From Mucilaginibacter tolerans (GTDB lineage: Bacteria > Bacteroidota > Bacteroidia > Sphingobacteriales > Sphingobacteriaceae): a stretch of 64,000 bases of DNA. The translations under genes were made by a program, and so were the position numbers. The stretch spans positions 310,001 through 374,000 of the forward strand of contig NZ_JAUMKB010000002.1 in NCBI RefSeq assembly GCF_030519375.1, written 5' to 3'. How positions within the stretch are numbered: the stretch's first letter is position 1; every line of letters begins with the position of its first letter. The notes beneath the pieces were generated by a model. The model worked only from the letters and a program-made list of their open reading frames with translations. It searched no databases and was not told the DNA's origin. Shown piece after piece: positions 1 to 8,379 of the stretch.

Positions 1-303
1 ATGAAGGAGATCAAAAGTAACGCTAAGCAAACCGTTATAAAGGAGATCCGCTTCGGACCGAACACGGACGACCACGATTTCGAGTTTAAATTGAAGCATG
101 CCATCAAATTCCTGGAAGCAGGCGAAAAAGTGAGGGCATATGTACACTTCAAAGGTCGTGCGATAGTATACAAAGAGCAGGGAGAAATTCTGTTACTGCG
201 TTTCGCACAGGCATTAGAGGAAGTCGGCAAGGTTGAACAATTGCCAAAACTGGAAGGAAAACGGATGTTCTTAACCGTAGCTTCCAAAGGAGTAAAGAAA
301 TAA
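1..303 (+). CDS. infC: Translation initiation factor IF-3, C-terminal part (cut by window edge)
   Basis: The 100 residues match the C-terminal domain of IF-3, which binds the 30S subunit and checks start-codon pairing. Recognisable blocks are [20 protein letters not shown] near the start, then the FLEAGEKV and GRAIVY segments, and a basic tail. The N-terminal domain and linker are missing because the gene begins left of the window, so the ATG at base 1 is an internal Met rather than the start. The next genes are rpmI and rplT, the standard infC-rpmI-rplT operon. Confidence 0.95.
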   Translation: MKEIKSNAKQTVIKEIRFGPNTDDHDFEFKLKHAIKFLEAGEKVRAYVHFKGRAIVYKEQGEILLLRFAQALEEVGKVEQLPKLEGKRMFLTVASKGVKK

Positions 304-304
304 A

Positions 305-366
305 TTTTACGTGTGACGTTTTACGTTGTACGTTTTTTATAGAGAGCAAACGTTGAGAAACGTAAA
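305..366. repeat. ACGT-word repeat in the infC-rpmI spacer
   Basis: The spacer holds iterated ACGT-centred words (TTTTACGT, GACGTT, TTACGTT, GTACGTT) at 305-336, followed by a short opposing AAACGTAAA at 358-366 that can pair back. The same word set, in a much better inverted repeat, sits at 61464-61555. Function unknown. Confidence 0.5.
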
Positions 367-391
367 TATCTAAAAACAAACAAATAGAGTT

Positions 392-592
392 ATGCCAAAA
401 ATGAAAACCAATTCCAGTGCTAAAAAGCGTTTCACGCTTACTGGGACCGGTAAAATCGCAAGAAAGAACGCATACAAAAGCCACATCTTAACCAAGATGT
501 CAACCAAACGTAAGCGTAACCTTACCCACACCAGTTTAGTATCTGATGCGGATATGGGTAACGTAAAACGTATGCTTTGTATCGGAAAGTAA
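392..592 (+). CDS. rpmI: 50S ribosomal protein L35
   Basis: This 66-residue basic protein has the L35 pattern: [14 protein letters not shown] at the start, TGTGKIARK and then [14 protein letters not shown]. The length is normal for the family. L35 is a late-assembling protein of the large ribosomal subunit. It lies between infC and rplT, in the usual order and on the same strand. The start is the only sensible ATG and gives the conserved N-terminus. Confidence 0.97.
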   Translation: MPKMKTNSSAKKRFTLTGTGKIARKNAYKSHILTKMSTKRKRNLTHTSLVSDADMGNVKRMLCIGK

Positions 593-674
593 TTAATTAA
601 TTTTTAAACCAGGTATTAGAGTAAACAAGATCTCCACATAAACGGGAGGCACTCACTACCAAAAAGACAAAAAG

Positions 675-1019
675 ATGCCACGTTCAGTTAACGCAGTAGC
701 GTCGAGAAGACGCCGGAAAAGAATCATGAACCTCGCCAAAGGTTATTGGGGTTCAAGAAGCAAGGTTTATACCGTTGCAAAAAACACAGTTGAAAAAGGT
801 TTACAGTACGCTTACCGCGACCGTAAAACCAAGAAAAGAGAGTTCAGGGCTTTATGGATACAACGTATCAACGCAGGTGCCCGTCAGCATGGGATTTCTT
901 ACTCTCAGTTAATGGGTAAGTTAGCTGCTAAAAATATCGGTTTAAACCGTAAGGTATTGGCTGATTTAGCGATGAACAATCCGGATGCTTTCAAAGCAAT
1001 TGTTGATGCTGTAAAATAA
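675..1019 (+). CDS. rplT: 50S ribosomal protein L20
   Basis: A 114-residue L20 of normal length. It has the conserved [18 protein letters not shown]-terminus, the [16 protein letters not shown] block, and [20 protein letters not shown] followed by [11 protein letters not shown]20 binds 23S rRNA early in 50S assembly and in many bacteria represses its own operon by binding the leader. It closes the infC-rpmI-rplT operon and is followed by a clear hairpin terminator. Confidence 0.97.
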   Translation: MPRSVNAVASRRRRKRIMNLAKGYWGSRSKVYTVAKNTVEKGLQYAYRDRKTKKREFRALWIQRINAGARQHGISYSQLMGKLAAKNIGLNRKVLADLAMNNPDAFKAIVDAVK

Positions 1020-1040
1020 AGATCCAGCAAAATAATTTTT

Positions 1041-1070
1041 AAAAGGCTTGCATTTATGCAGGCCTTTTTT
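1041..1070 (+). terminator. Intrinsic terminator after rplT
   Basis: AAAAGGC-T-TGCA, loop TTTA, then TGCA-G-GCCTTTT, followed by further T residues. It lies 22 bases after the rplT stop. The arms also carry A on the left side, so it may also serve chrA, which converges from the other strand. Confidence 0.85.
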
Positions 1071-1077
1071 GTTTATC

Positions 1078-2211
1078 TCATATCAGCCAAAGTAGGTATC
1101 CTAAAGCTGATCCCCCAAGCACCACAAATGCGGTGTTCAGTTTTTTAAAACCAAATGATACTGCAAAACCTAAAATAGCTATTACGATGGTTTTCCAGTC
1201 GGTAACCGATGATTTGCCCATTTCTATGCAAACTGCAAGTATCAAAGCGATCGACGCCATATTTACTGTATCCAAAAAAACTGACATTACTTTTGAGCTT
1301 CGCAGTTTGCGAACAAGGGGGTTCAAAAATGCCACAAACAGAAATGACGGCAGAAATATACCGATAGTGGCAGCAACAGCTCCTTTAATGCCGCTCAGTT
1401 GCCAGCCAATAAAAGTAGCTGATGAAAATACAGGACCCGGCGTAAATTGTCCTACAGCTATTGCGTCGATCAATACCTGGTGAGAAAGCATCCCGGTTTT
1501 TACCAGTTCTGTATTCAAAAAAGCGAAAAGTACGTAACCGCTTCCGTATAAAATTGATCCTATTTTAAGAAATATCCAGAATAATTTCCATTGACTTTGG
1601 TTAGTAGCAGGCAGATCACCACCTGCCATCAAGAATGAAAGCGGTAAGATCAAGTTCATTGATGCGGTATTGGTTTTAGCAAGGTGAACAAGAATACCTA
1701 TTAATCCAGCCCCAAACAACAGATATATTTCATTTACACCATACAGTGCTAATAGGGCACATGCTATTCCAATCAACCCTAATTCGGTAGTTTTTAATGC
1801 CTTTTTACCAAGGTTGATCATCAGCGATACAACAACTCCGATAATAGCCGGTTTAATACCATAGGTAAATGGCGCCACTTGCGGCAAAGTACCATATTGC
1901 TGATAAGCCCATGCCAGCAATCCTGTGATAATTACAGCAGGAAGAATGAAGCATGCACCGGCAACCAGCAAGCCTTTCCACCCGGCGTGTTCCTGGCCAC
2001 AATGCAACGCCATTTCTGTAGAGTTGGGGCCGGGTATAAGATTAGTTGCACCAATAAGGTCTAAAAAATGCTCATGGGATAGCCATTGCCGCTTCCTTAC
2101 AATTTCTTCCTCCATCATGGCAATATGTACAGCCGGCCCACCAAAGCCTATGAGACCTAGTTTCAGGAATACACGGGCTACTTCAGCTAAGTTTGATCTC
2201 TCCGGTTTCAA
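1078..2211 (-). CDS. chrA: Chromate transporter, ChrA family
   Basis: A 377-residue membrane protein with two homologous CHR halves. The first has FLKLGLIGFGGPAVHIAMM and the PGPNSTEMA motif; the second has GYVLFAFL and the AVGQFTPGPVFSSATFIGW motif. About ten hydrophobic segments are visible. Two-domain CHR proteins export chromate across the inner membrane, some with sulfate as counter-substrate. The start appears to be TTG, because no ATG precedes the CHR domain in frame. It lies 12 bases after the serine hydrolase gene, so the two are probably cotranscribed. Confidence 0.9.
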   Translation of the reverse strand: MKPERSNLAEVARVFLKLGLIGFGGPAVHIAMMEEEIVRKRQWLSHEHFLDLIGATNLIPGPNSTEMALHCGQEHAGWKGLLVAGACFILPAVIITGLLAWAYQQYGTLPQVAPFTYGIKPAIIGVVVSLMINLGKKALKTTELGLIGIACALLALYGVNEIYLLFGAGLIGILVHLAKTNTASMNLILPLSFLMAGGDLPATNQSQWKLFWIFLKIGSILYGSGYVLFAFLNTELVKTGMLSHQVLIDAIAVGQFTPGPVFSSATFIGWQLSGIKGAVAATIGIFLPSFLFVAFLNPLVRKLRSSKVMSVFLDTVNMASIALILAVCIEMGKSSVTDWKTIVIAILGFAVSFGFKKLNTAFVVLGGSALGYLLWLI

Positions 2212-2223
2212 ATCATGAAGGCT

Positions 2224-3468
2224 TTAGTATTTAAATTTGAATTTTTTTAGATTAGGTTGATATTTACGCTCTCTCTTCAATTCATATTGATAGATTGTCT
2301 GCGCCAGGTTCTTCATAAAAGGCAGGCACACGGTTTTGTACTCATATTTGTTGTCGTTGTAAATCTGATCATCATTGGATTGTACCACAGCTGAGATGAT
2401 AAATTCTACCTTATTCTTAAAATCAGCTATGTAAGCATTATCAATATCATAGCCGTAGGAGTCGCCTATCTTATTAAATATCCGGATATGGGGATTCATT
2501 ACTGCTAAGCTATCGCCGCCATAAAACAGCCATTTACAATAAGCAGGGAAATACTCGGGTGGACTATAAGTTGGGTGCTTGCTTTCTGTAGGCCACATGC
2601 TCATGTATTTATAGAACAACTTATATTGGTCGTCTGTCAGGTTAAAGCGATCATTTTCAGGATAAGTCTCAGGAAATAATAAGCGTTTTAAAACCGACTG
2701 CTGATCCACAAGAGGGTAGACATTATTTTGTGAAAAGTCAAAAGGCTTCATTACCAGTTTATCGTCTTTATCCAAATAGCCTTTGCCCTGTATCATATTT
2801 TCAAGATGCATGGAGTAATCTTTGGAGTCATACAGAGCTGGTTTATGATATACCAGTTTATTCCTTTTATAAAAATCGATCGAGTTGGTGTGTCTTGCAC
2901 TTTCATCCTTATCGCCAATAGCCAGCCTGCCTATAATGCGAGTGCCTGTTAAGTTATATTTTTTTAGTTTATCATTTATTTCTTCACGTCCAACGAACTC
3001 ATACAAACGGTTATAAGCATCATTATCGCTCACCAGCAATATCTTTTTAATATAATGCTCAATGCTCGGCAGCCCACTTTTGGATGAAGTGTCTTTGGTC
3101 ACTTTGGTTTGCCTGGCAAAGGCGCTATCAGTGATCATAGTAGATTTAACCGTAAAACCTTTAATGTTAAGTTTATTCAGTTTTTCCAAAGTGAAAATGG
3201 CGGTAGGCAACTTTACCGTGCTGGCAGGATAGAAGTACCGGTTTGGATTCAACCGGTAACTAAATGATTTAAAATGAGGGACATTATGCTCATCACGATC
3301 AATTTGAGTGTACAAAACCTGCACCTCGTTGTGGCTTGGGTGATGTAAAACATGTTCAAATACCTCAGAATGAGATTCAATAAGGGTTTTCAGAAAAACC
3401 GTATCCGGCTGTTGTGCCATGACAGATAGATTTAGAACAAGCACCAGGCAGGTAAGGCAAAACTTCAT
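2224..3468 (-). CDS. Secreted serine hydrolase, class A beta-lactamase-like fold
   Basis: 414 residues, beginning with a short Sec signal peptide (about residues 1-19, ending VMAQQ). The penicillin-recognising fold signature is visible: S83-T-V-K86 (SxxK nucleophile and general base), S147-D-N149 (SDN loop) and a KIGD segment near residue 330 in place of KTG. The family includes class A beta-lactamases and peptidases; the degenerate KTG makes a true beta-lactamase unlikely. The substrate is unknown. It is the first gene of a two-gene minus-strand unit with chrA and is divergent from the B12 riboswitch. Confidence 0.75.
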   Translation of the reverse strand: MKFCLTCLVLVLNLSVMAQQPDTVFLKTLIESHSEVFEHVLHHPSHNEVQVLYTQIDRDEHNVPHFKSFSYRLNPNRYFYPASTVKLPTAIFTLEKLNKLNIKGFTVKSTMITDSAFARQTKVTKDTSSKSGLPSIEHYIKKILLVSDNDAYNRLYEFVGREEINDKLKKYNLTGTRIIGRLAIGDKDESARHTNSIDFYKRNKLVYHKPALYDSKDYSMHLENMIQGKGYLDKDDKLVMKPFDFSQNNVYPLVDQQSVLKRLLFPETYPENDRFNLTDDQYKLFYKYMSMWPTESKHPTYSPPEYFPAYCKWLFYGGDSLAVMNPHIRIFNKIGDSYGYDIDNAYIADFKNKVEFIISAVVQSNDDQIYNDNKYEYKTVCLPFMKNLAQTIYQYELKRERKYQPNLKKFKFKY

Positions 3469-3482
3469 GTGTTAAAGATAGA

Positions 3483-3574
3483 GATTAGTTGATTTAGTTA
3501 AATCGTTGATTGGGTAGATTGAACTAGCCATATGGGATAATTTAACCAGTTAACTAAATCAATCAATCAACTAA
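3483..3574. repeat. Degenerate inverted repeat, TAGTTGATT/TTAGTTAA words
   Basis: The left arm around 3484-3512 carries TTAGTTGATTTAGTTAA. The right arm around 3542-3574 carries the opposite words TTAACTAAATC, AATCAATC and AACTAAC. The arms match imperfectly, with words shuffled and repeated. It lies between the divergent serine hydrolase and btuB transcription units, just upstream of the btuB promoter. A related element is at 29643-29770. Confidence 0.6.
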
Positions 3575-3578
3575 CATA

Positions 3579-3610
3579 TTTGAAAATCACAAATCCATCA
3601 CCTACATTTG
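3579..3610 (+). promoter_or_regulatory. Bacteroidota-type promoter for the B12 riboswitch/btuB transcript
   Basis: TTTG at 3579-3582, 20 bases, then TACATTTG at 3603-3610. This fits the Bacteroidota consensus (TTTG around -33, TAnnTTTG around -7). The implied transcription start, about 3614-3617, is exactly where the riboswitch begins. Confidence 0.8.
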
Positions 3611-3800
3611 CGGCGCTTTAGGTTTTCCTGAGAGCATCAGGAAATTAAAAGGGAACCAGGTGTAAATCCTGGACTGTCCCGCAGCTGTAAGCTCCATAAC
3701 CAAAGTTCACTCAAGGCCACTACCCCGAATATTCGGGGCGGGAAGGCAGAACAGAAGGGGAGTGAGTCAGAAGACCTGCCAGAGCACAGAACTATTCATA
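3610..3800 (+). promoter_or_regulatory. Cobalamin riboswitch
   Basis: The conserved core is present in order: a GGTTTTCCTG region near 3630, GGGAACCAGGTGTAAATCC and ACTGTCCCGC through 3650-3685, GGCCACTA near 3714, and the B12 box with GTCAGAAGACCTGCC ending at 3780. Between the last two parts is a perfect CCCCGAATATTCGGGG hairpin at 3723-3738. Cobalamin riboswitches of this class shut off expression when adenosylcobalamin binds. The next gene is the B12 receptor, about 100 bases downstream. Confidence 0.95.
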
Positions 3801-3897
3801 GCTTTCGGGGATTGAGGCTTGAATGTGAAACTTGCTCACCTTAGTTTCCATTCCAACTTTCCATTTCTGTATGCTGTGGGGTTAAACTCACAACAAC

Positions 3898-5820
3898 ATG
3901 AAAAAAAATTATGTTAACGTTGTCGCAAGCCTGGGGCTTGTGCAACTGGCTTTGCTAAATATAGCAGCCCATGCCCAGGAGAAAAACCGGGCACTCGACA
4001 CGGTAGTGGTTACCGCTACACGCTCACCAAAAAAATTGTCCGAAACAGGCCGGGTAGTTACCATTATTTCCGCCGAGCAAATTAGCCGTTCGCAGGGCAA
4101 ATCATTGCCTGAATTATTAAATACCGTTCCGGGCATTATTTTTTCAGGAGCGAACAATGCACCCGGAATAAGCTCAGATGTGTACGTGAATGGGGCCTCA
4201 ACAGGTAATACACTTATTCTAGTTGACGGTTTTCCGGTGAACAATGCATCCTCTATTGACGGCAGTTATGACCTGAATGCCTTCCCACTCGACCAGATCG
4301 ATCATATTGAAATATTAAAGGGAAGCGGCTCAACTTTATATGGTTCTGATGCTGTGGCAGGGGTAATCAATATTATTACCAAGCATGCCCAAAAACAAGG
4401 GTTGAAAGCCTCTGTACAATTATCCGGAGGCAGCTACAACACTTTCAAAGAATCAGCAGGGGTAACAGGGACATTAAAAAATACCGGTATTGCTGTTAAT
4501 TTATCTAATACAGACTCCAGGGGCTTTCCTGCAGCAACGGATACAATCGGCAAAGGGAATTTTAGAAATGATGACTTCCATCAGCGTTCAGCAAGTGTAA
4601 ATGTAAATCAGCGAGTTACCGATAAATTCAGTCTGAATGGTAATCTTCAAACCACTTATAACAAAGGACATTTACCATACGGCGCATTTATTGATGATAA
4701 AAACTATACTTATAACAACACTTTCCTATTTGCCGGTATCGGCGCAAAAATGGCGCTAAAAAAAGGTGACTTGAAGTTCAACTTAAGTCAAAACAACGTT
4801 TGGAACAATTATAATGATCTTCCAAACAATGCGAACTTTAATACTCCATATCACGAAAAAATTAAAGGCCGTATAACAAATGCCGAAGCTATCTTCAATT
4901 ATGGTTTGAATAAATATCTGGACATAACAAGCGGTGCCGACTTTAAATATAGCGGTACAGATGAGATTGGCACAGATACTTTGCCTAGCAAAAACAATAA
5001 CATAACAAGTGTTTATACATCTATATTCTTCAAATCAGATATGTTCCATCTAGAATTGGGCGGCAGATATAATTATCACAGTAAATATGGCAACAATTGG
5101 ACCTACACAATAAACCCGTCGGTGCTTCTGGCCGGTCAATTTAAATTATTTGCAGCTGTCGCAACTGCGTTTAAAGCGCCTACGCTTTACCAGCTATCTT
5201 CGCTATACGGCAATGGAAGTTTAAAACCTGAAACCACAACTTCATACGAAGCTGGTTTTGACTGGAATATTATCAGTAATGCCTTATCATTCAATACATT
5301 GTTTTACAAAAGAGATACCAAGGATGTGATTTACTTTAAAAATTTGCCAGATTATCCATTTGGTATATACGAAAACGGGGCATTTGAGCATGATAAAGGG
5401 TTCGAGAGCACGCTTACTTTAAAATTAGGCCAGGTTTCGGCATCGGTTTATGCAGCGTATGTTACCGGTTCGCAAACTGACGCCAGCGGCGTAAGAACCG
5501 ATGGTTTGATCCGTCGGCCAAAAAACACCTATGGCGCTAACATCAATTACCAGGTGCTAAAAGAATTAGCATTTGGCTTGAACTATAAATATACCGGCGG
5601 CAGGGCAGATACAAAGTTTGCCCCGGTTACCTATGTACCAACCCCGGTAACTTTAAAACAGTATAGTCTGGTTGATGGCCATATTCAATACCAGGCTACC
5701 AATAGGCTACAACTATTCGGTGATTTGAACAATATACTTAACGCGAAATATACCGATTGGCTTGGTTATAATACCAGGGGCATTAATTTTACAGCAGGAT
5801 TAAAGTATCAGATCAATTAA
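3898..5820 (+). CDS. btuB: TonB-dependent vitamin B12 receptor
   Basis: 640 residues: a signal peptide (about 1-26, cleaving after AHAQ), a TonB-box-like LDTVVVTATRSPKK, a plug domain (about 50-160, with NTVPGI and GSGSTLYGSDAVAGVINIITK) and a beta-barrel ending in an aromatic-rich terminal strand. BtuB carries corrinoids across the outer membrane with energy from TonB-ExbBD. The length fits compact BtuB proteins rather than SusC-type receptors. The upstream B12 riboswitch and the downstream cobalamin genes make the substrate assignment strong. Confidence 0.92.
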   Translation: MKKNYVNVVASLGLVQLALLNIAAHAQEKNRALDTVVVTATRSPKKLSETGRVVTIISAEQISRSQGKSLPELLNTVPGIIFSGANNAPGISSDVYVNGASTGNTLILVDGFPVNNASSIDGSYDLNAFPLDQIDHIEILKGSGSTLYGSDAVAGVINIITKHAQKQGLKASVQLSGGSYNTFKESAGVTGTLKNTGIAVNLSNTDSRGFPAATDTIGKGNFRNDDFHQRSASVNVNQRVTDKFSLNGNLQTTYNKGHLPYGAFIDDKNYTYNNTFLFAGIGAKMALKKGDLKFNLSQNNVWNNYNDLPNNANFNTPYHEKIKGRITNAEAIFNYGLNKYLDITSGADFKYSGTDEIGTDTLPSKNNNITSVYTSIFFKSDMFHLELGGRYNYHSKYGNNWTYTINPSVLLAGQFKLFAAVATAFKAPTLYQLSSLYGNGSLKPETTTSYEAGFDWNIISNALSFNTLFYKRDTKDVIYFKNLPDYPFGIYENGAFEHDKGFESTLTLKLGQVSASVYAAYVTGSQTDASGVRTDGLIRRPKNTYGANINYQVLKELAFGLNYKYTGGRADTKFAPVTYVPTPVTLKQYSLVDGHIQYQATNRLQLFGDLNNILNAKYTDWLGYNTRGINFTAGLKYQIN

Positions 5821-5868
5821 ATTTCATTTAAAGAGATATTTAAGTAATTTTACACTATAATAATCATC

Positions 5869-6447
5869 ATGTCACTACAAAAAATAAACCTCAGAAACAG
5901 CTTGTTGATCTTAATGATCATAATAGCCGGTGCAACCCGTCTAATCAACTTCAACCATATTACCGGATGGACAAACTTTACACCTGTTGGTGCAATGGCC
6001 CTTTTTGGCGGAGCTTATTTTTCGGATAAATGGAAAGCCTTTTTGGTGCCTTTATTTACTCTCTTTATAAGTGATATTGCACTAGACTATCTTTATTTTG
6101 GCAAATTCATGCTTTTTTATGACGGAGCGCTACCTGTTTATTTTGCATTTGCCCTTATGGTGCTTATAGGAACTTTCATTAAGAAAGTTAATGTAACTAA
6201 TGTGGTTTTAGGTTCTGTTGGAGCTGTTCTGGTTCATTGGCTTATTACAGATATCGACCCATGGTTGCAGGGAACGATGTACTCTAAGAGCTTTTACGGA
6301 TATGGTGAGTCTTTAATTGCGGCTATTCCATTTGAAAAAGGGATGCTATTCGCAAACCTTATTTATGGAGCTATATTATTTGGCGGCTTCGAATTAGCTA
6401 AGAGTAAATTTGCTGTATTGCGCAACAATCAACAGGTTGCAGTTTAA
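5869..6447 (+). CDS. Small integral membrane protein, DUF6580-like
   Basis: 192 residues with about five or six membrane segments. Diagnostic pieces are NHITGWTNFTPVGAMALFGG, FSDKWKAFLVPL and FISDIALD, which I recognise from the uncharacterised DUF6580 family; the overall shape resembles substrate-binding S components of ECF transporters. It follows btuB by 48 bases on the same transcript and so falls under the same B12 riboswitch. That context suggests a role in moving a corrinoid, a corrinoid precursor or cobalt across the inner membrane. This is inference; no transport has been shown that I know of. Confidence 0.75.
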   Translation: MSLQKINLRNSLLILMIIIAGATRLINFNHITGWTNFTPVGAMALFGGAYFSDKWKAFLVPLFTLFISDIALDYLYFGKFMLFYDGALPVYFAFALMVLIGTFIKKVNVTNVVLGSVGAVLVHWLITDIDPWLQGTMYSKSFYGYGESLIAAIPFEKGMLFANLIYGAILFGGFELAKSKFAVLRNNQQVAV

Positions 6448-6465
6448 ATAATAAGAATATAAAAG

Positions 6466-6499
6466 AAAAGCGATCCGCATTACGCAGATCGCTTTTTTT
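6466..6499 (+). terminator. Intrinsic terminator after the btuB unit
   Basis: AAAGCGATC, an 11-base loop, GATCGCTTT, then a T run. It separates the riboswitch-controlled pair from cobU, which starts 15 bases later, so cobU must rely on read-through or on a promoter not visible here. Confidence 0.85.
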
Positions 6500-6513
6500 A
6501 TAGGTCGATTTTT

Positions 6514-7020
6514 ATGATATATTATATAACAGGCGGTACACGGTCGGGTAAAAGTCGCTATGCCCAACAATTAGCGTTGAGTTTGAGTGATAACCCCGTT
6601 TACCTCGCTACGGCCCGGAAATGGGATGAGGATTTTGAGCAACGAATCAGAAGGCATCAACAGGACCGTGACGAGCGCTGGCAGAATATTGAAGAAGAAC
6701 GATATCCATCAAAACTTGATTTACAAGGCAGAATAGTAGTTTTGGATTGTGTCACTTTATGGCTCACCAATTTTTTTTCGGATACGAAATATAACGTTGA
6801 CGAAACATTGAAGCAGATCAAAACAGAGTTTGATAAACTTGCCGGGATTGAGGCGACCTGGATCATTATTTCAAACGAAATTGGCATGGGCATGCATGCG
6901 GATACCGAAACCGGGCGAAAATTTGCCGACCTGCAGGGCTGGATAAATCAACATATTGCCCAAAGGGCCGATAAAGCCATTTTTATGGTATCGGGACTAC
7001 CTCTAAATTTAAGGGGATGA
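6514..7020 (+). CDS. cobU: Adenosylcobinamide kinase / adenosylcobinamide-phosphate guanylyltransferase
   Basis: 168 residues, typical CobU/CobP length. The P-loop G7-G-T-R-S-G-K-S14 follows a short beta strand, and the downstream pieces RRHQQDRDERW (with the histidine that takes GMP in this family) and VLDCVTLWLTNFF are characteristic. The enzyme phosphorylates adenosylcobinamide and transfers GMP to give AdoCbi-GDP, the substrate of CobS. The stop overlaps the sirtuin start (ATGA), so translation is probably coupled. Confidence 0.95.
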   Translation: MIYYITGGTRSGKSRYAQQLALSLSDNPVYLATARKWDEDFEQRIRRHQQDRDERWQNIEEERYPSKLDLQGRIVVLDCVTLWLTNFFSDTKYNVDETLKQIKTEFDKLAGIEATWIIISNEIGMGMHADTETGRKFADLQGWINQHIAQRADKAIFMVSGLPLNLRG

Positions 7021-7700
7021 AGAATGTAGTCATTTTAACTGGTGCCGGCATAAGTGCCGAAAGTGGTTTAAAGACTTTCAGGGATAGCGATGGCCTGTGG
7101 GAAGGGTACAACATCCAGGATGTGGCTACACCAGAAGCATGGGAATGGAACCCAACCCTGGTGCAGGATTTTTATAATATGCGCCGGAAATCTGTTTTGG
7201 AAGCGAAACCTAATGCTGCGCATTATGCTTTGGCAAAGCTTGAGGAAAAATATAAGGTAACCGTCATCACACAAAATATTGACGATTTACACGAAAGGGC
7301 TGGTTCAAAAAATGTATTGCATTTGCATGGGATCATCACACGTTCACAATCGAGCAAAAATCCCAACCTTACGTACCCGATAGATGGATGGGAATTAAAA
7401 ATGGGCGAATTATGTGAATTAGGTTCGCAGTTAAGAGCTCATGTAGTTTGGTTTGGTGAGCCGGTACCGATGATAGATAAAGCCGCTCAAATATGTTCGC
7501 AAGCAGATATTTTTATGTTAATAGGCTCATCATTGGCAGTTTACCCGGCCGCAGGTCTGCTCAATTTTGTGCCGGCTTATGTTCAGAAATATGTTATCGA
7601 TCCTAAAATACCTTCTGTTTATGGTATTGAATCGATGGTTAGAATAGAAGCAAAAGCTGCAATTGGCGTACCCCGGCTGGTTGAGGAGTTGTTAAAATGA
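7017..7700 (+). CDS. cobB: NAD-dependent protein deacylase, class III sirtuin
   Basis: 227 residues with the Sir2 signature: GAGISAESGLKTFRD (9-23), TQNIDDLHERAGS (85-97) and catalytic H104 in LHLHG. Y53-x-x-R56 is the pair that reads negatively charged acyl-lysines in SIRT5-type enzymes, so desuccinylation/demalonylation as well as deacetylation is likely. The structural zinc tetrad is absent; only one cysteine is visible in that region. It overlaps cobU by four bases and precedes bluB. In Salmonella, sirtuin CobB can partly replace CobT, which makes this placement notable. Confidence 0.92.
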   Translation: MKNVVILTGAGISAESGLKTFRDSDGLWEGYNIQDVATPEAWEWNPTLVQDFYNMRRKSVLEAKPNAAHYALAKLEEKYKVTVITQNIDDLHERAGSKNVLHLHGIITRSQSSKNPNLTYPIDGWELKMGELCELGSQLRAHVVWFGEPVPMIDKAAQICSQADIFMLIGSSLAVYPAAGLLNFVPAYVQKYVIDPKIPSVYGIESMVRIEAKAAIGVPRLVEELLK

Positions 7701-7707
7701 AATAAGG

Positions 7708-8361
7708 ATGGAAACGGAAAGCGAAAGACTATTTAATCAGGAAGAGGCCGATCTTTTATTAGACATCATGGTGAACAGGAGGGATGTAAGGGGAAACCGC
7801 TTTTTAGACCGGCCGATAGAGGAAGAAAAGATCCGGCAAATTCTTTTAGCCGCAGTAAATGCGCCATCTGTTGGGTTTTCGCAACCCTGGGAGTTCGTTT
7901 TGGTAAAGAGCAATGAAATTAAGCAACAAATAAAGGAGAGTTTTAACAAGGAAAATGAAAAAGCTGCAGATCTTTTTGAGGGCGAAAAACAAAAGGAGTA
8001 TAATCGTTTAAAACTGGAAGGCATTTTCGAGGCACCATTAAACATTGCTATATTTTATTCGCAAGCTCAAAAACCAGTTCTCGGGCAAACTTCAATGCCC
8101 GAAGTTGGACTTTACAGCGTGGTATGTGCTATTCAAAATATGTGGTTAATGGCCCGCGCATTAAATATCGGTATGGGCTGGGTTAGTATTATCGATCCGG
8201 AAAAAGTCAAATATATTTTAAAAGCCCCTGAGAACAATAAGCTAGTAGGCTATTTTTGCCTGGGTTATACCAGCCAGTTTCTTAAACAGCCCGAACTAGA
8301 GATGCTGAAATGGGAGTCGCGCAAAGAATTGAAAGAAATAACCTTTAATGATACTTATTAA
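7708..8361 (+). CDS. bluB: 5,6-dimethylbenzimidazole synthase
   Basis: 217 residues of the BluB branch of the nitroreductase fold. Signature pieces are RRDVRGNRFLDRPI, AAVNAPSVGFSQPWEFVLV, and later LMARALNIGMGWVSI with GYFCLGY. BluB breaks down reduced FMN with oxygen to make DMB, the lower ligand of cobalamin. CobT, which activates DMB, is encoded in the facing operon. It starts seven bases after the sirtuin stop. The presence of bluB implies aerobic synthesis of the DMB ligand. Confidence 0.94.
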   Translation: METESERLFNQEEADLLLDIMVNRRDVRGNRFLDRPIEEEKIRQILLAAVNAPSVGFSQPWEFVLVKSNEIKQQIKESFNKENEKAADLFEGEKQKEYNRLKLEGIFEAPLNIAIFYSQAQKPVLGQTSMPEVGLYSVVCAIQNMWLMARALNIGMGWVSIIDPEKVKYILKAPENNKLVGYFCLGYTSQFLKQPELEMLKWESRKELKEITFNDTY

Positions 8362-8379
8362 GTAAAACTTTTGAAGTAA

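Noticed and set aside
2224..3468. The serine hydrolase as a beta-lactamase resistance gene
   Set aside because: The SxxK and SDN motifs are present but the KTG motif is replaced by KIGD, and neither the length nor the context is that of a resistance gene.
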